Part shown: piece by piece, positions 1-10,209 of the stretch
Layout of the letters: the number at the start of each line of letters is the position of its first letter
How positions within the stretch are numbered: position 1 is the stretch's first letter
DNA from: Nepenthes gracilis
Lineage: Eukaryota; Streptophyta; Magnoliopsida; Caryophyllales; Nepenthaceae
Assembly (NCBI GenBank): GCA_033239525.1
Contig: BSYO01000009.1
Span: forward strand, 15,087,299-15,151,298
DNA length: 64,000 nucleotides
Direction: 5' to 3'
Notes under the pieces: model-generated
Database searches by the model: none
The model's input: only the letters and a program-made list of their open reading frames with translations
Told to the model about the DNA's origin: nothing
Program-made: the position numbers and the translations under genes

Positions 1-299
1 AATAAAATGTACCTGATGTAAACTACCTGGATAAATTTTGAGATTTGTACTTAATATGAATGTATGACAACTTTATTTTGATCAACACTAGTTGAGTCTT
101 GCTTCCACGAAATTTTGTATTACTTTAATAAGTATCTTTCCTTATTTGGATCTTGTGTATGATGAGACTATTATATATGCATAAAAAGATACAGAAAAAG
201 TTTACGTCCATTTATGATATTGATTGGTAAAAGATAAGCATAGTTAAGAATAAAACTAATGATGAATTAGTACGTGGGACGTCACAGAAATTGATTGGA

Positions 300-560
300 G
301 ATAAATGAGCCATCTTCCCTTGTAGCATCTACTACATCTAAGTTGGTCCAATAAATGAGCCATTGTTGTACTGATTGAGATCTTCTATTGATTACCTCGT
401 GGAAGGTGTATGATGAGGTTGGATCATAAAAGAGTCCTTGCCATGTAATAGAGATAAAGTTTGTTTAGCCTAATGATGACTCTAAATGCACTTCTTCAGG
501 AAAGATACATGAAAACCCGGGTGGATTTTGCATTGTGGTGACAAATACTGTTGGTATTCT
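300..560 (-). pseudogene. Gypsy integrase C-terminus and chromodomain remnant
   Basis: At 487-535 the minus strand encodes CKIHPGFHVSFLKKC, the conserved block that follows the integrase core in plant gypsy elements (usually IHPVFHVS.LK). At 312-350 it encodes WTNLDVVDATRED, matching the W.NL...ATWED core of a chromodomain, with the second Trp replaced by Arg. Chromodomains steer chromovirus integration toward heterochromatin marks (family knowledge). Stops lie between the two blocks. The sequence left of 300 to the window edge shows nothing I can name and may hold the element's 3' LTR. Confidence 0.6.
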
Positions 561-1660
561 ACCTGTTCCACTTAGGCTTCAATTGGAAATGGACCATAAT
601 ATTTGGAAGCAAGATTCAATGATCTCCTTAGAGAAACTGTATTCTCTCTGTAAGGATGCAACTTGAGATATATCATGTCACCTAGTTCATAGTCTCTATT
701 AGACCTATGTCTATCAGAATTTATTCTTATTCTGTTTTGTGAATTTAGGGAATTGGTTGAGGGAATGTTTATTTTGAAGATAGGTTTTGATAGAGACAAA
801 TGAGGTATTCACGGAGTAATCCATAGGAAAATGTGAAGTTAGATGTCCATATAAAGCTTGAAAATGTGACATGTTGATGGCTGTATGAAATGTGGAATTA
901 TACCACCATTCAGTAAGAGGTAGGCATTGACACCAATTAGGTGGCATTTGGCTTGTGATGCAATGAATGTAGCACTCAAGTGTTTGAGTGAAGATAAGTT
1001 TGAACAGAGGCAATTCGAGTATCCGTTAAGTAATCCATAGGTAAATGTGGAGATAGATAGCCATATAAAGATTGAAAAGATTACATATTGATGGTTGTAT
1101 AAATAGTGGAATTATACCAACATTTAGCAACAGGTAGACATTGACACCAGTTAGAGGGATTTTGGCTTGTGACACAACGAATGTATCACTCTAGTGTTTG
1201 GTTAACTCTTTCAAACTGGCCATTTATTTGAGGACAGTAGGTGGTAGACAAGTGGATTTTGGTTCCTAAAGCTGTAAAGAGGATTTGCCAAATGATACTA
1301 GTGAAAATTTTGTACTTGTCAGATATTATGGTGGATGGTAAACCATGAAACTTGACAATGTTATCAAGAAAAAGATAAGATACTGTCAATGTTGTAAATT
1401 GATGTTTTAAGGTGAGAAAATGGCATACTTAGTGAACTTATTGACTACCACCATTATAGTGTTTTTTCCACTAGATATTGATAAATGTTCAATGAAGTTT
1501 ACAGTGATGACTGACCATGCTTGAGATGGTATAGATAAAGGTTGGATAAGACATGGATACGAGTGTCTATCAACTTTATTTTGTTGGCAAATTGCATATA
1601 AACTCACGAATTGAACTACTTACTGATATAAACTAGGCCAAGAAAATAATTGATGACGTC
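560..1660 (-). pseudogene. Gypsy integrase fragments
   Basis: Minus-strand fragments line up in order with a gypsy integrase. The zinc-binding/core start is at 1607-1407 (ICQQNK, then TIMVVVNKFTKYAIFSP). The core is at 1389-1186, with IISDKYKIFTS carrying the second catalytic Asp and FERVNQTLE carrying the catalytic Glu. The core end is at 1013-714 (WYNSTFHTAINMSHFQALYG). The post-core is at 799-572 (ELGDMIYLKLHPY, YYGPFPIEA). Frames change between blocks, and the stretch around 800-1210 is duplicated, so no product can be made. It belongs to the same element as the RNase H upstream. Confidence 0.8.
800..1210 (-). repeat. Direct tandem duplication inside the integrase pseudogene
   Basis: Two diverged copies lie head to tail. 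One runs about 800-995, the other about 1011-1205. The shared word AGTAATCCATAGG occurs at 815 and 1029, giving an offset of 214 bp. Both copies also carry the blocks read on the plus strand as CCATATAAAG, GGAATTATACCA, CATTGACACCA and TTTGGCTTGTGA. The copies cover the end of the integrase core. The duplication is old, because substitutions are scattered through both copies. Confidence 0.7.
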
Positions 1661-1869
1661 ACCTATAGGTTGCAGCCATACATAAATAACCACCAATGGG
1701 AGAATCATGAAGAGCTGAAATGAGCTTGATCTTAAGTCTGTGTAAGGGCCATGAGACAATCTGTTATGTTACTTAAGGAGGCTAGCTGTATAATGGAATT
1801 GTGGTCTGCCACTTGGTTCTAACAGAAGAGAAGTCTTCAATGAGGAAGCAAAGGAGTCCTCCTGGTAAC

Positions 1870-2728
1870 TAGCATCAAACTCTTACAACCATTGTGAAAT
1901 AATTGCTGATGTTACACAATTCAACTGTTTCATACTGTTGAGACAGGGCATCGGAAACCACATTATGTATGCCTTGCTTATATTGGATTGAGTATTGTAA
2001 CCCCAGTAGTTTAGTAAGGCTTTTGTGTTGAAGGACTAATCTAAATTTCTGTTCTAGCAAATTTTTGAGGCTCTTTTGATCAGTTTTGATGATGAAGGGC
2101 TGATGTTGTAAGAAATGTCTCCATTTGATAACTACAAAAGGGATGGCCAACAGTTTCTTCTCCCCTGATTTTGCAGTCTAAAAGGCTTGCTAATGAAGGC
2201 AATTAGCCGACCATGTTGTTGTAAAGCAGCTCCCATACCCATATTTGAAGCATCTGCCTCAATGATAAATGCGGAACTGAAATCGGGTAAGGCTAATGCA
2301 GGTGCCTCCATCATTGTACCTGGCAAAGTCTTGAAAGGTTGGTCTACAGCAGGAGTCCACTTGAATTTGTCTTAAGAGTGATGTTAAAGGTTGAGTTATA
2401 GTCCATAACCTTTGATAAATTTTCTAAGGTACACAGTAAGGCCTAAGAATTCTCTTAGTGCCTCGAGTGACTTAGGAATGGGCCAGTGCTGCATGGCTTC
2501 TACTTTGGCCGGATCTGTTGCCACTTCCCTTCTTGATATAATATTCCCCAAGTATTCAAGTTGTTGCTATCCGAATGAGCATTTGATATCTTGGCATATG
2601 GTTTGTAGCTCCTTAGGATGTTATATACATCAGTTAAATGGGTTAAATTCAACTAAAAAGTGGGATTGTAAATAAGAATATCATCAAAGAAAACTAAAAC
2701 AAATTTATAAAATTGTTGAAAGATATTG
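1870..2728 (-). pseudogene. Gypsy RT C-terminal half and RNase H fragment
   Basis: Read from 2728 leftwards, the minus strand encodes the RT catalytic block ending in VFFDDILIY (about 2695-2665), so the two Asp residues survive. The thumb/connection follows around 2640-2340. RNase H starts at 2326-2132 (EADASNMGMGAALQQHG, with the first catalytic Asp). The RNase H C-terminal half is at 2150-1875 (FIIKTDQKSLKNLLEQK, then VVSDALSQ). Frame breaks and stops separate the pieces. The other half of this RT lies beyond copia-1, from 8215 on. Confidence 0.75.
2724..2728. repeat. Target site duplication of copia-1, left copy
   Basis: TATTG directly precedes the left LTR and is repeated exactly at 8215-8219 after the right LTR. 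A 5-bp duplication is the norm for copia integration. It proves both LTR ends and shows that the sequences on either side were one gypsy RT before insertion. Confidence 0.95.
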
Positions 2729-3435
2729 TGTTGGGTTATAGGTCACTCCCGTGTGGGCCCATACCCAATTGATGAGGCGGGTGGAGGTCCATATCCTCAC
2801 CGCATAGAGAAAGCTTTCCAGTGTGTCGGCTGCTCGCCTTGTGCTCGAAAGGCGCTCGAGCACATTTTCTAGAAGGTCGCTCGCTCGATAGATGCTCGAT
2901 AGGCGCTCGAGCGGATATCCCAGAATGAGGGCCGCTCGCTAGATGCTCGCCATCTGCTCGAGCGGTCGCCGGTGATATAAAACGCGCGATTTTCTTTTTT
3001 AGGATTATGCAAACACTTTGAGTGCCGTTTCAGAGAAAAGAAAAGAGAGAAAAGAGAGAGAAGAAGAAGAAGAGGAAGATTTGAGCCTCCGTTCGGGTTT
3101 TCAATCAATTTCCAGTCTTCGGTGATCCCTCGTACGTGACTCTTGCAACCGTGAAGATCGTCTACCGAGTTCCATCTCTTCTCTTATGCTTTATACTTCT
3201 TGTACGGGCTGTCCACATTAGTTGAAACTGTTTTTGGGTGATTTGGGGTTTGTGTAACCGACCAACAACTGATAGTGGAAACTTTAGACTCCGTGTCCCG
3301 TGATTTTTCTCCCTCGTTTCTTAGGGAGTTTTCCACGTAAAAATCTTGTCTTTCTTGTTTGTGTGTGCTGTTCGTGTGCTTGACTTAGCCTATTACGTAT
3401 TTTATTGCGGTTCAAACAAGCTTTTAAATCTAACA
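2729..3435 (+). repeat. Copia-1 5' LTR
   Basis: The LTR starts TGTTGGGTTA and ends AATCTAACA, and is bounded by the target duplication and the primer site. It carries a TATAAAA box at about 2976-2982, a GA-rich stretch at about 3030-3085 that would form the 5' leader, and a cluster of GCTCG/CTCGAGCG words at about 2830-2965. It differs from the 3' LTR by a missing 14-bp duplication and scattered substitutions. Confidence 0.95.
2976..2982 (+). promoter_or_regulatory. TATA box of copia-1 5' LTR
   Basis: TATAAAA lies in GGTGATATAAAACGCGCG, upstream of the GA-rich leader. The same box is preserved in the 3' LTR at 7741-7747. It is the probable U3/R core promoter by position; no expression evidence exists. 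Confidence 0.6.
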
Positions 3436-3437
3436 AG

Positions 3438-3449
3438 TGGTATCAGAGA
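3438..3449 (+). other. Primer binding site (tRNA-iMet type), copia-1
   Basis: TGGTATCAGAGA begins two bases after the LTR end at 3435. It matches the complement of the 3' end of plant initiator tRNA-Met, the usual copia primer, apart from its last base. Confidence 0.9.
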
Positions 3450-3487
3450 TATTGGTTCGTGTTGGGTATTGTGAGTTGTTTGAATCG

Positions 3488-4558
3488 ATGGCATCTTCTT
3501 CATCGAAGAATCTACCTTTTGGCATTGAGCAGTTCAACGGACAGGGGAATTTCATTCTCTGGCAAGAGAGGGTGAAGAATATTTTGACAAGAGAATGGAC
3601 AGTGAAGGCCTTGAAGAAGAAAGATGAAAAGCCGGAAAAGATGACCGATGAAGACTGGCAAGACAAGAGAGATCTTGCAAATTGCACTATTAAGTTGTGC
3701 CTGGCGGACAACACTCTTCAAGAAGTTATTGGCCTAACTGATCCGGTGGAGATCTGGGAGAAATTGGAGAGCCGTTACAAGTCAAAATCTTTGACAACCA
3801 GATTGCATGTGAAGAAGCAGTTTTATGGCTTGCGGTTATCAGAAGGAGGGAGCTTTGAGAAGCACTTGGATGAATTCAACCGGATATTGACGCAGATGTC
3901 TGCTCTTGATGAGAAAATCAAGGAGGAAGACAAGGCACTGGTTCTACTGGCTTCTTTACTGGCCACCTATGATCACATCGTCACGACCTTGCTGTTCGGC
4001 AAGGATACCTTAAAGTTAGATAAAGTTATTGCCTCTTTGCTTATGAACGAGTACAGACGGTCACAAGGGACATCATCGTCTTCTCATTCTGAGGTGCTAG
4101 TGGCTGAATCCAGGGGAAGAAGTAAAAGTCGCCATCAGAAATCAGGAGAAAAAGGACGCAGCAAGTCACGGTCCAGATATCAAAATTTGGAGTGCCATCA
4201 CTGTGGCAAAAGGGGCCACATCAAGAAGCATTGCTACAAATGGAAGCGTGAGAATGTTGAAGGTAGTGAAAAAAAGACTGACAAGACTCGGGAGGAAGAA
4301 AGAGCTACTGTTGTTACTGGGGCCGATCTTTGGCTAGTGTGCCAAGAGGATGAGGTGGTGAATCTGGCAGATCTTGAGACTAGCTGGGCGGTGGACAGTG
4401 GTGCTTCACTTCACGTCACGTCAAGGAAAGAGTTTTTCACATCATACACTCCTGGCGATTTTGGAGTGTTGAAAATGGGCAATGAAGCTATGTCCCGTAT
4501 TGCTGGCTATGGTGATGTGTGTCTCACCACAAGTAATGGAACCGAAGTTCTTTGTTGA
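3488..4558 (+). pseudogene. Copia-1 gag and protease part of the polyprotein
   Basis: The start chosen is the ATG at 3488 (MASSSSKNLPFGIEQFNG); the frame is open earlier, but that region is the primer site and leader. Gag runs from residue 1 to about 250 with a UBN2-type capsid (NFILWQERVKNIL near the start, LWHR-type features absent here). A basic SRGRSKSR tail follows, then a CCHC knuckle CHHCGKRGHIKKHC (about 4193-4234). The aspartic protease active site VDSGASLHV is at about 4391. The frame ends at a stop at 4556 just after the protease core, where the following sequence continues the family pattern in another frame. Gag itself looks intact. Confidence 0.85.
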
Positions 4559-5560
4559 GGGACGTTAGACATGTTTCGGATGTTAGACTAAATCTAATCT
4601 CTACCGGGTAAGCTTGATGATGAGGGTTTCGTAGCACCTTTTGCACGGGAGCATGGAAGTTGACTAGAGGGTCTCTAGTTGTGGCTTGGGGCAGAAAAGT
4701 TTCTAATTTGTATATGTTGCAAGCTTCGAATACAGCGGGAGATGCGCATGTTGCTAGAGATGAGGAGCTTTCAGATTTGTGGCACCGTTGGTTGAGTCAC
4801 ATGGGTGAGAAGGGCCTGAACTGTTTGGTGAAGAAAAACTGCCTTCGGGGTGTGAAGACAGCTCAGTTGAAGACTTGTTCTCATTGCATGACTGGAAAGC
4901 AACGACGGATTTCATTCAACGGCAACTCATCTACAAGGAAGACGGATCTCCTTGAATTGGTCTACTCCGACATATGTGGTCCATTCAAGGTGAAGACTCT
5001 TGGAGGTGCACTCTACTTCATCACTTTTATTGATTATTGCTCTCGAAAATTATGGGTGTATCCGCTGAAATCGAAGGATCAAGCTCTTATGTTCTTCAAG
5101 CACTTTCATGCCTTGGTTGAGAGGCAAACGGGGAAGAAACTAAAATGCATCCGAAGTGATAATGGTGGGGAGTACATCGGAGCTTTTGATGAATACTGTC
5201 GATCTCATGGAATTTGTCATCAAAAGACTCCACCGAAGACACCGCAACTGAATGGGGTAGCCGAAAAGATGAATGGGACTTTGATGGAGAGGGTCCGATG
5301 TGTGCTTTCGGAGGCGAAGCTCCCTGGATCATTTTGGGGGGAAGCCTTGAGGGTCGTGGCTCATGTCATCAACTTGTCACCACACGGTACCTTGAATGGT
5401 GAAGTTCCTGAAAAGATATGGACCGGAAAGGATGTATCCTACGATCACTTGCGCGTATTCGGATGCAAGGCTTTTGTTCACGTTCCCAAAGATGAAAGGA
5501 CCAAGCTGGAGTCAAAGACCGCATATGGTGCATATTTCTCGATTATGGGAAGATGAATTT
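4559..5560 (+). pseudogene. Copia-1 protease end and integrase
   Basis: After two frame breaks between 4556 and 4660, an open stretch (4660-5556) encodes the GAG-pre-integrase zinc region (LWHRWLSHMG, CSHCMTGKQ at about 4875-4900). It continues with the integrase core. The DDE triad is visible: Asp in VYSDICGP (about 4969), Asp in RSDNGGEY (about 5158) and Glu in GVAEKMN (about 5263). The post-core block HLRVFGCKAFVHVP follows near 5450. The frame then breaks near 5520. The core could be functional, but there is no continuous polyprotein. Confidence 0.85.
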
Positions 5561-6765
5561 GGGTATCGTTTGTATGATCCAATTGAGAAGAAGCTGGTTC
5601 GATCTAGGGATGTTGTATTTGTTGAGAACGAGACTATAGAGGATATCGGCAAAGGTTCAGAGTTTGTCTCCAAGGATGATGACAGCCGGGCACGTGAATC
5701 AGATCTTCTGCCGACACCTGTTAGTCAGCAGAATGAAAGTCAAGGCAATGCTAAAGATGAAGAAGATCACGTGACTGCAGTGCCTGAGAGTGATGAGGAT
5801 GAGGCTATTCCTCTTGACACTGCAGAGTCTATTGAGCCTGTTCCACTCCGACGATCCACGAGAGATCGAAGACCCCCTACTCGTCTGTCAGCCGAGGAGT
5901 ATGTGTTACTCACAGACGGAGGAGAGCCCGAATGCTTCGAGGAAGCTATGGAGGATGAACACAAGGCGGAGTGGATGGAAGCAATGCAAGAAGAAATGGC
6001 ATGTTTGTATGAGAATCATACTTTTGAGTTGACAAAGGCTGCCAAGGGAAGAAGAGCATTCAAGAACAAGCGGGTCTTGATTGAAGACAGATGAAAACTG
6101 ACTCACAACCGAGGTACAAAGCAAGATTGGTTGTGAAGGGCTTCAATCAACGGAAGGGTATTGACTTGATGAAATTTTTGCACCCGTGGTAAAGATGTCT
6201 TCCATTCGAGTGGTCTTTGGGATTGGGCTTCTTATTCTTGACCGAGGTAGAACAGATGGATGTCTGGGATGACTTTTCTTCATGGTGACCTTGAAGAAGA
6301 AATCTACATGGAGCAATCGGAGGGATTCCTTGTCAAGGGGAAGGAGAATTTGGTGTGTCATCTCAAGAAGAGTCTCGTATGGCTTGAAACAAGCACCAAG
6401 GCAATGGTACAGAAGTTTGAAATGTCATGGTCAGTCAGGGCTATCAAAAAACGACCTCGGATCATTGTGTTTTTGTTCAGACTTTCTCAGAGGATGATTT
6501 TGTTGTTCTCCTGCTCTATGTGGATGATATGTTGATTGTTGGGCGTAATACCTCTCGACACGGAGTTAGGCGGCAACTTGGAAAATCCTTTGCTATGAAG
6601 GATTTGGGACAGCGAAACAAATTTCTGGGAATTAGAATTTTTCGCGACCGCAAATCAAGAAAGTTATGGATGTCACAAGAGAGCTACGTGGAGAAAGTGC
6701 TTCAACGCTCAACATGGAAAAGCAAAATCGGTAAGCACACCACTGGCCAATCACTTCAAACTTAG
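5540..6765 (+). pseudogene. Copia-1 linker and reverse transcriptase, frameshifted
   Basis: The acidic linker with the RRSTRDRRPPTRL block is at about 5850-5890. The RT N-terminus follows (AEWMEAMQEEMACLYENHTF, about 5965-6030). Frame breaks occur near 6090, 6170, 6250 and 6370. The RT catalytic box LLLYVDDMLIVG (6511-6543) keeps both Asp residues. Downstream WMSQESYVEKVLQR lies at about 6667-6710. It is degraded by several indels; adjacent pieces sit in different frames. Confidence 0.8.
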
Positions 6766-7484
6766 TACTCGTCAATGTCCCTCTACTGAAGATGAAAAGG
6801 CACGCATGAAAGGTATACCTTATTCTTGTTTGTAGGTAGCCTAATATATGCCATGGTATGTACGAGACCGGATATAGCCTATCTTTGTGGAGTTGTTAGT
6901 CGGTTTTTATCAAATCCCGGTAAGGAGCATTGGTCATTTGTAAAATGGATTCTCAAGTATCTTCGAGGAACTTCTAGCGATGTTTGTGCTTTGGAAGCAA
7001 TGAGCCTCTCTTGGTTGGATATCGATGCGCAGATATGGCGGGTGATGTCGACTCACTAAGTCTACTGGGATACTTAGTTATGTTTGCGGGAGGAGTCAAT
7101 TTTCTCGCAATCGAGATTGCGAAATGTGTTGCTCTCTACTATCAAGCGGAATTTATTGCTATTACGGAGGCAAGCAAGGAGATGCTATGGATGAAGAAGT
7201 TCATTCGGGAACTTGGTCTCAAGCAGAACCAGTATGTGTTGTTTTGTGACAGTCAAAGTGCAATCCATCTTAGCAAGAACTCATCTTTTCATGCTAAATC
7301 AAAGCACATTGATGTGAGGTATCAATGGGTGGGGAATGTTATTGACACGGGTTCGTTGGTGTTGGAAAAGATCAGGATTGAGGAGAATGGATCAGATATG
7401 ATGACCAAGACATTACAAAAGGGGAAGCTTGCAACTTGCTGTGCTATCGCCGGGATGACGGCGTATGGCCCCACACAGTCGTGA
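6765..7484 (+). pseudogene. Copia-1 RNase H region
   Basis: The block LIYAMVCTRPDIAYLCGVVS is at 6841-6900, then a frame break near 6985. The RNase H follows with ADMAGD (about 7030), EFIAITEASKEMLWMKKF (about 7150-7205), FCDSQSAIHLSKNSSF (about 7243-7290) and HIDVRYQWV. It ends with the family tail DMMTKTLQKGKL and a stop at 7484. The first catalytic Asp region is scrambled by an indel near 7020. It abuts the polypurine tract. Confidence 0.8.
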
Positions 7485-7493
7485 GGGGAAGTT
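7483..7493 (+). other. Polypurine tract of copia-1
   Basis: GAGGGGAAGTT lies immediately before the 3' LTR. This is the plus-strand priming site for reverse transcription. The same 11 bases occur before the copia-3 3' LTR (53285-53295). Confidence 0.85.
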
Positions 7494-8214
7494 TGTTGGG
7501 TTATGGGTCACTCCCGTGTGGGCCCATACCCAATTGATGAGGCGGGTGGAGGTCCATATCCTCACCGCATGGAGAAAGCTTTCCAGTGTGTCGGCTGCTC
7601 GCCTTGTGCTCGAAAGGCACTCGAGCACATTTTCCAGAAGGTCGCCCGCTCGATAGATGCTCGATAGGCGCTCGAGCGGATATCTCAGAATGAGGGCCGC
7701 TCGCTAGATGCTCGCCAGCCGCTCGAGCGGCCGCCGGTGATATAAAACGCGCGATTTTCTTTTTTAGGGTTATGCAAACACTTTGAGTGCCGTTTCAGAG
7801 AAGAGAAAAGAGAGAAAAGAGAGAGAAGAAGAAGAAGAGGAAGATTTGAGCCTCCGTTCGGGTTTTCAATCAATTTCCAGTCTTCGGTGATCCCTCGTAC
7901 GTGACTCTTGCAACCGTGAAGATCGTCTACCGGGTTCCATCTCTTCTCTTATGCTTTATACTTCTTGTACGGGTTGTCCACATTAGTTGAAACTGTTTTT
8001 GGGTGATTTGGGGTTTGTGTAACCGGGTTTGTGTAACCGACCAATAACTGATAGTGGAAACTTTGGACTCCGTGTCCCGTGGTTTTTCTCCCTCGTTTCT
8101 TAGGGAGTTTTCCACGTAAAAATCTTATCTTTCTTGTTTGTGTGTGCTGTTCGTGTGCTTGACTTAGCCTATTACGTATTTTATTGCGGTTCAAACAAGC
8201 TTTTAAATCTAACA
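7494..8214 (+). repeat. Copia-1 3' LTR
   Basis: Starts TGTTGGGTTA and ends AATCTAACA, followed by the TATTG duplication at 8215-8219. At 721 bp it is 14 bp longer than the 5' LTR, exactly accounted for by a tandem duplication around GGGTTTGTGTAACC at about 8010-8040. TATAAAA is at 7741-7747. Confidence 0.95.
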
Positions 8215-8950
8215 TATTGTTCATAAGGGATTGAAATGTAGTTGGTGCATTGGTTAAACCAAAAGGTACAACCATGAATTCATGATGGCCTTGGTGTGTT
8301 TTCAATGCAGTTTTGTAAATACCTATGGTTGCATCTTGATATTATGATATCCTGCTCTAAGGTGAAGTTTGAAAAAGAAGGCACCATACATTACGTCTAA
8401 TAAATCTTCTATAATTGGGATTGGAAATTTATTTTTGATTAACAAATTATTGAGTAGTCTATAATCCATACAAAACTTCTAAGAAACATCCTTCTTCTTT
8501 TTTTTTTTTACTAAAAGCATTGGAGAGAAAAAAGGACTGGTTCTTGGTTGAATGATTGTCGTGCTCAACATTTCTTTGACCTGTTTCTCTATTTCAGCCT
8601 TATGAATATGATTAAAATAACTATGTTCTAGGGTTTATAGGTTGTGCATTAGTACTAATTGAATGTCATGATCACAACTTCTAGGGGGTGCTAATTGAGT
8701 TGGTTTGTGGAAAACATCAGCAATTGAATTCAATAGTGCTTGAATATCAGGATGAACTGATACCTGCTGTGTTGGAGCTAATTGTATAAAAATGTGCAAG
8801 AAATTATCGATTGGATTGAATCCAATTCTATAATTTGTTCCAAGAAATGCTTGTGAAGGAAGCTGTTTCTGTTGTGCCTTGAAGTTCTAACTTTTTGCCG
8901 TGATGAGTGAAAAAAATGTAACTTTTGAGCAATCAAAAAGTATTGGGCTA
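8215..8950 (-). pseudogene. Gypsy RT N-terminal half
   Basis: This is the minus-strand partner of the RT half at 2728-2340. The block [23 protein letters not shown] is at about 8285-8220 and would have continued into VFFDDIL on the far side of copia-1. Upstream fragments are present but broken by stops, including around 8440-8520, where a poly-T run interrupts. The gap to the protease (about 8940-8320) is RT N-terminal sequence too decayed to number by residue. Confidence 0.65.
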
Positions 8951-8952
8951 TA

Positions 8953-9330
8953 CTAGCTGAGCCAGCCTACTCCGAGGGCAGCATCAAATCTTTCTAATTG
9001 TAAAATTTTGGAAGTCTGCTTGAAAGGAATGCCCTTGAATCTGCCATGGCAATAGATGACGTTGAGATTACAAGTCATTCTATTCCCATTAGCTACTATC
9101 ACCTGTAGCGGAGTTGCGGTAAGGACTGGTACATTAGTGGAAGCTACTGTCTTTGGATCAGGGAAGCTGTGGGTGTTGCCACTATTAATCAAGATGTAAA
9201 TTGGTTGGTTATGAGTGATGCCCTTAATTTTGATGGTGTTGTTTGAAGGTTGAACAGTTAAGGGATGGATTGAAATTTCTGATGTTTCCTCTGCTTCTAG
9301 TGGTCGTAATTCATTTTCTTCCAAATCAAT
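8953..9330 (-). pseudogene. Gypsy aspartic protease with changed active site
   Basis: The minus strand encodes ILINSGNTHSF (about 9196-9164), followed by QVIVANGNRMTCN and AALGVGWL, the layout of plant gypsy proteases. The active-site motif is normally D-S/T-G; here the Asp codon reads AAT (Asn), a G-to-A change. That alone should abolish proteolysis. The open frame covers 123 codons. It sits between gag (right) and RT (left), as expected. Confidence 0.75.
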
Positions 9331-9334
9331 TTAT

Positions 9335-10150
9335 GTATTTTCAATAAGAATGACATCGTATTGTCTGGATTGGAACTTGTATTTTAGGAAAACCGTGTTA
9401 TTGCATCTATAACATAGTCCAAGTGCATGTTTTTGTTCTAGGGAAAGAGATTTCGAAGGTGTGTATTATGCTTTGTGGTATTCTGTTTTAGTATGAGGCA
9501 GATTTGGGTCTGATGCTGTGGCAATATTGCAAGTGTTTTAGAATTTTGTTTGTTTTGGCTTTTTATTGATGGCTTCAAGTGCTTGTTCTTGCAAGGAAGC
9601 AAGCTGAAAGGCTTAAGCCAAGGAAGTTGGATTGAGGAGTTTAATCATGTGTCCAATTTCTTCTTTGAGACCACTAAGAAAGCTCAACACAGAGTATGCA
9701 TCAAAAAGTCCCTAGTTTTGCTGCAGCATTGATGCCCTGAGTTCTTCAAATCTATCTTGGTAATTTTTCAAAGAAGATTGCTGCTGGAGTTTTTAAATTC
9801 TTCTATAACGTTCAGAAATAATCTATCACTAAGTCTTAAGCAGATATCATAAGAGAATATATCCTAAGAGTTGTGATTCATAGTACTAGGATACCCCTTA
9901 AACCATATAGCTGCGCTGCCTTTCAAGTATACTGAAGCTATTTCAATTTTCTGGCGTGGCGGAATTAAAGAAAAGCTAAAATACTTTTGACACTCAATGA
10001 TCCATGTTCTGGTGTTGAGTCCTTCCAAAGAGGGAAAATCCAGTTTTAGTAAATGGTGGTGAGGTTGGTTTCTATTGGCGGCGTCCAAAGGAAGAACTGT
10101 GGTAGGAATTGGGGGGTCTAAATGGTGGTGAAATAGAAATTACATGATGA
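9335..10150 (-). pseudogene. Gypsy gag remnant
   Basis: At 10088-9864 the minus strand encodes LKLDFPSLEGLNTRTWIIEC and then YLKGSAAIWFKGY, matching the retrotransposon gag (capsid) domain pattern D-F-P...W....F-F...A...L...A..W. Around 9430-9385 it reads LGLCYRCNNT followed by KYKF, a decayed zinc-finger of the CY.C..KY..GH.C type seen in gag of this lineage. Stops and shifts lie between. The gag N-terminus may extend to about 10150. Confidence 0.65.
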
Positions 10151-10209
10151 GGTGACGTATTTGGTTGTTGATTTGTGGAAGTGGTAGTAGGCTTTGTAAG
10201 CAGCAGTAG

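Larger units (their letters stand above)
2729..8214 (+). mobile_element. Ty1/copia retrotransposon copia-1
   Basis: A full-length but defective copia element. It has a 707-bp 5' LTR, a tRNA-iMet primer site at 3438-3449, gag-protease, integrase, RT and RNase H in copia order, a polypurine tract at 7483-7493, a 721-bp 3' LTR and exact TATTG duplications. The protein style (SRGRSKSR-rich gag tail, CCHC knuckle, DSGAS protease) resembles the Tork/Tnt1 group, a tentative assignment. At least five frameshifts or stops break the polyprotein, so it is non-autonomous. Confidence 0.95.
1..10200 (-). mobile_element. Degenerate Ty3/gypsy chromovirus, split by copia-1
   Basis: Read on the minus strand, the order is gag (about 10150-9335), protease (9330-8950), RT (8950-8215, then 2728-2340), RNase H (2326-1875), integrase (1607-570) and chromodomain (about 350-300). 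This is the gag-PR-RT-RH-INT-chromodomain order of chromoviral gypsy elements. The RT is interrupted at 2728/8215 by copia-1 with a TATTG target duplication. Many stops and frameshifts show it is old and dead. Its LTRs were not identified: the left end may run off the window, and the right end merges into sequence near 10200. Outer limits are estimates. Confidence 0.8.
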
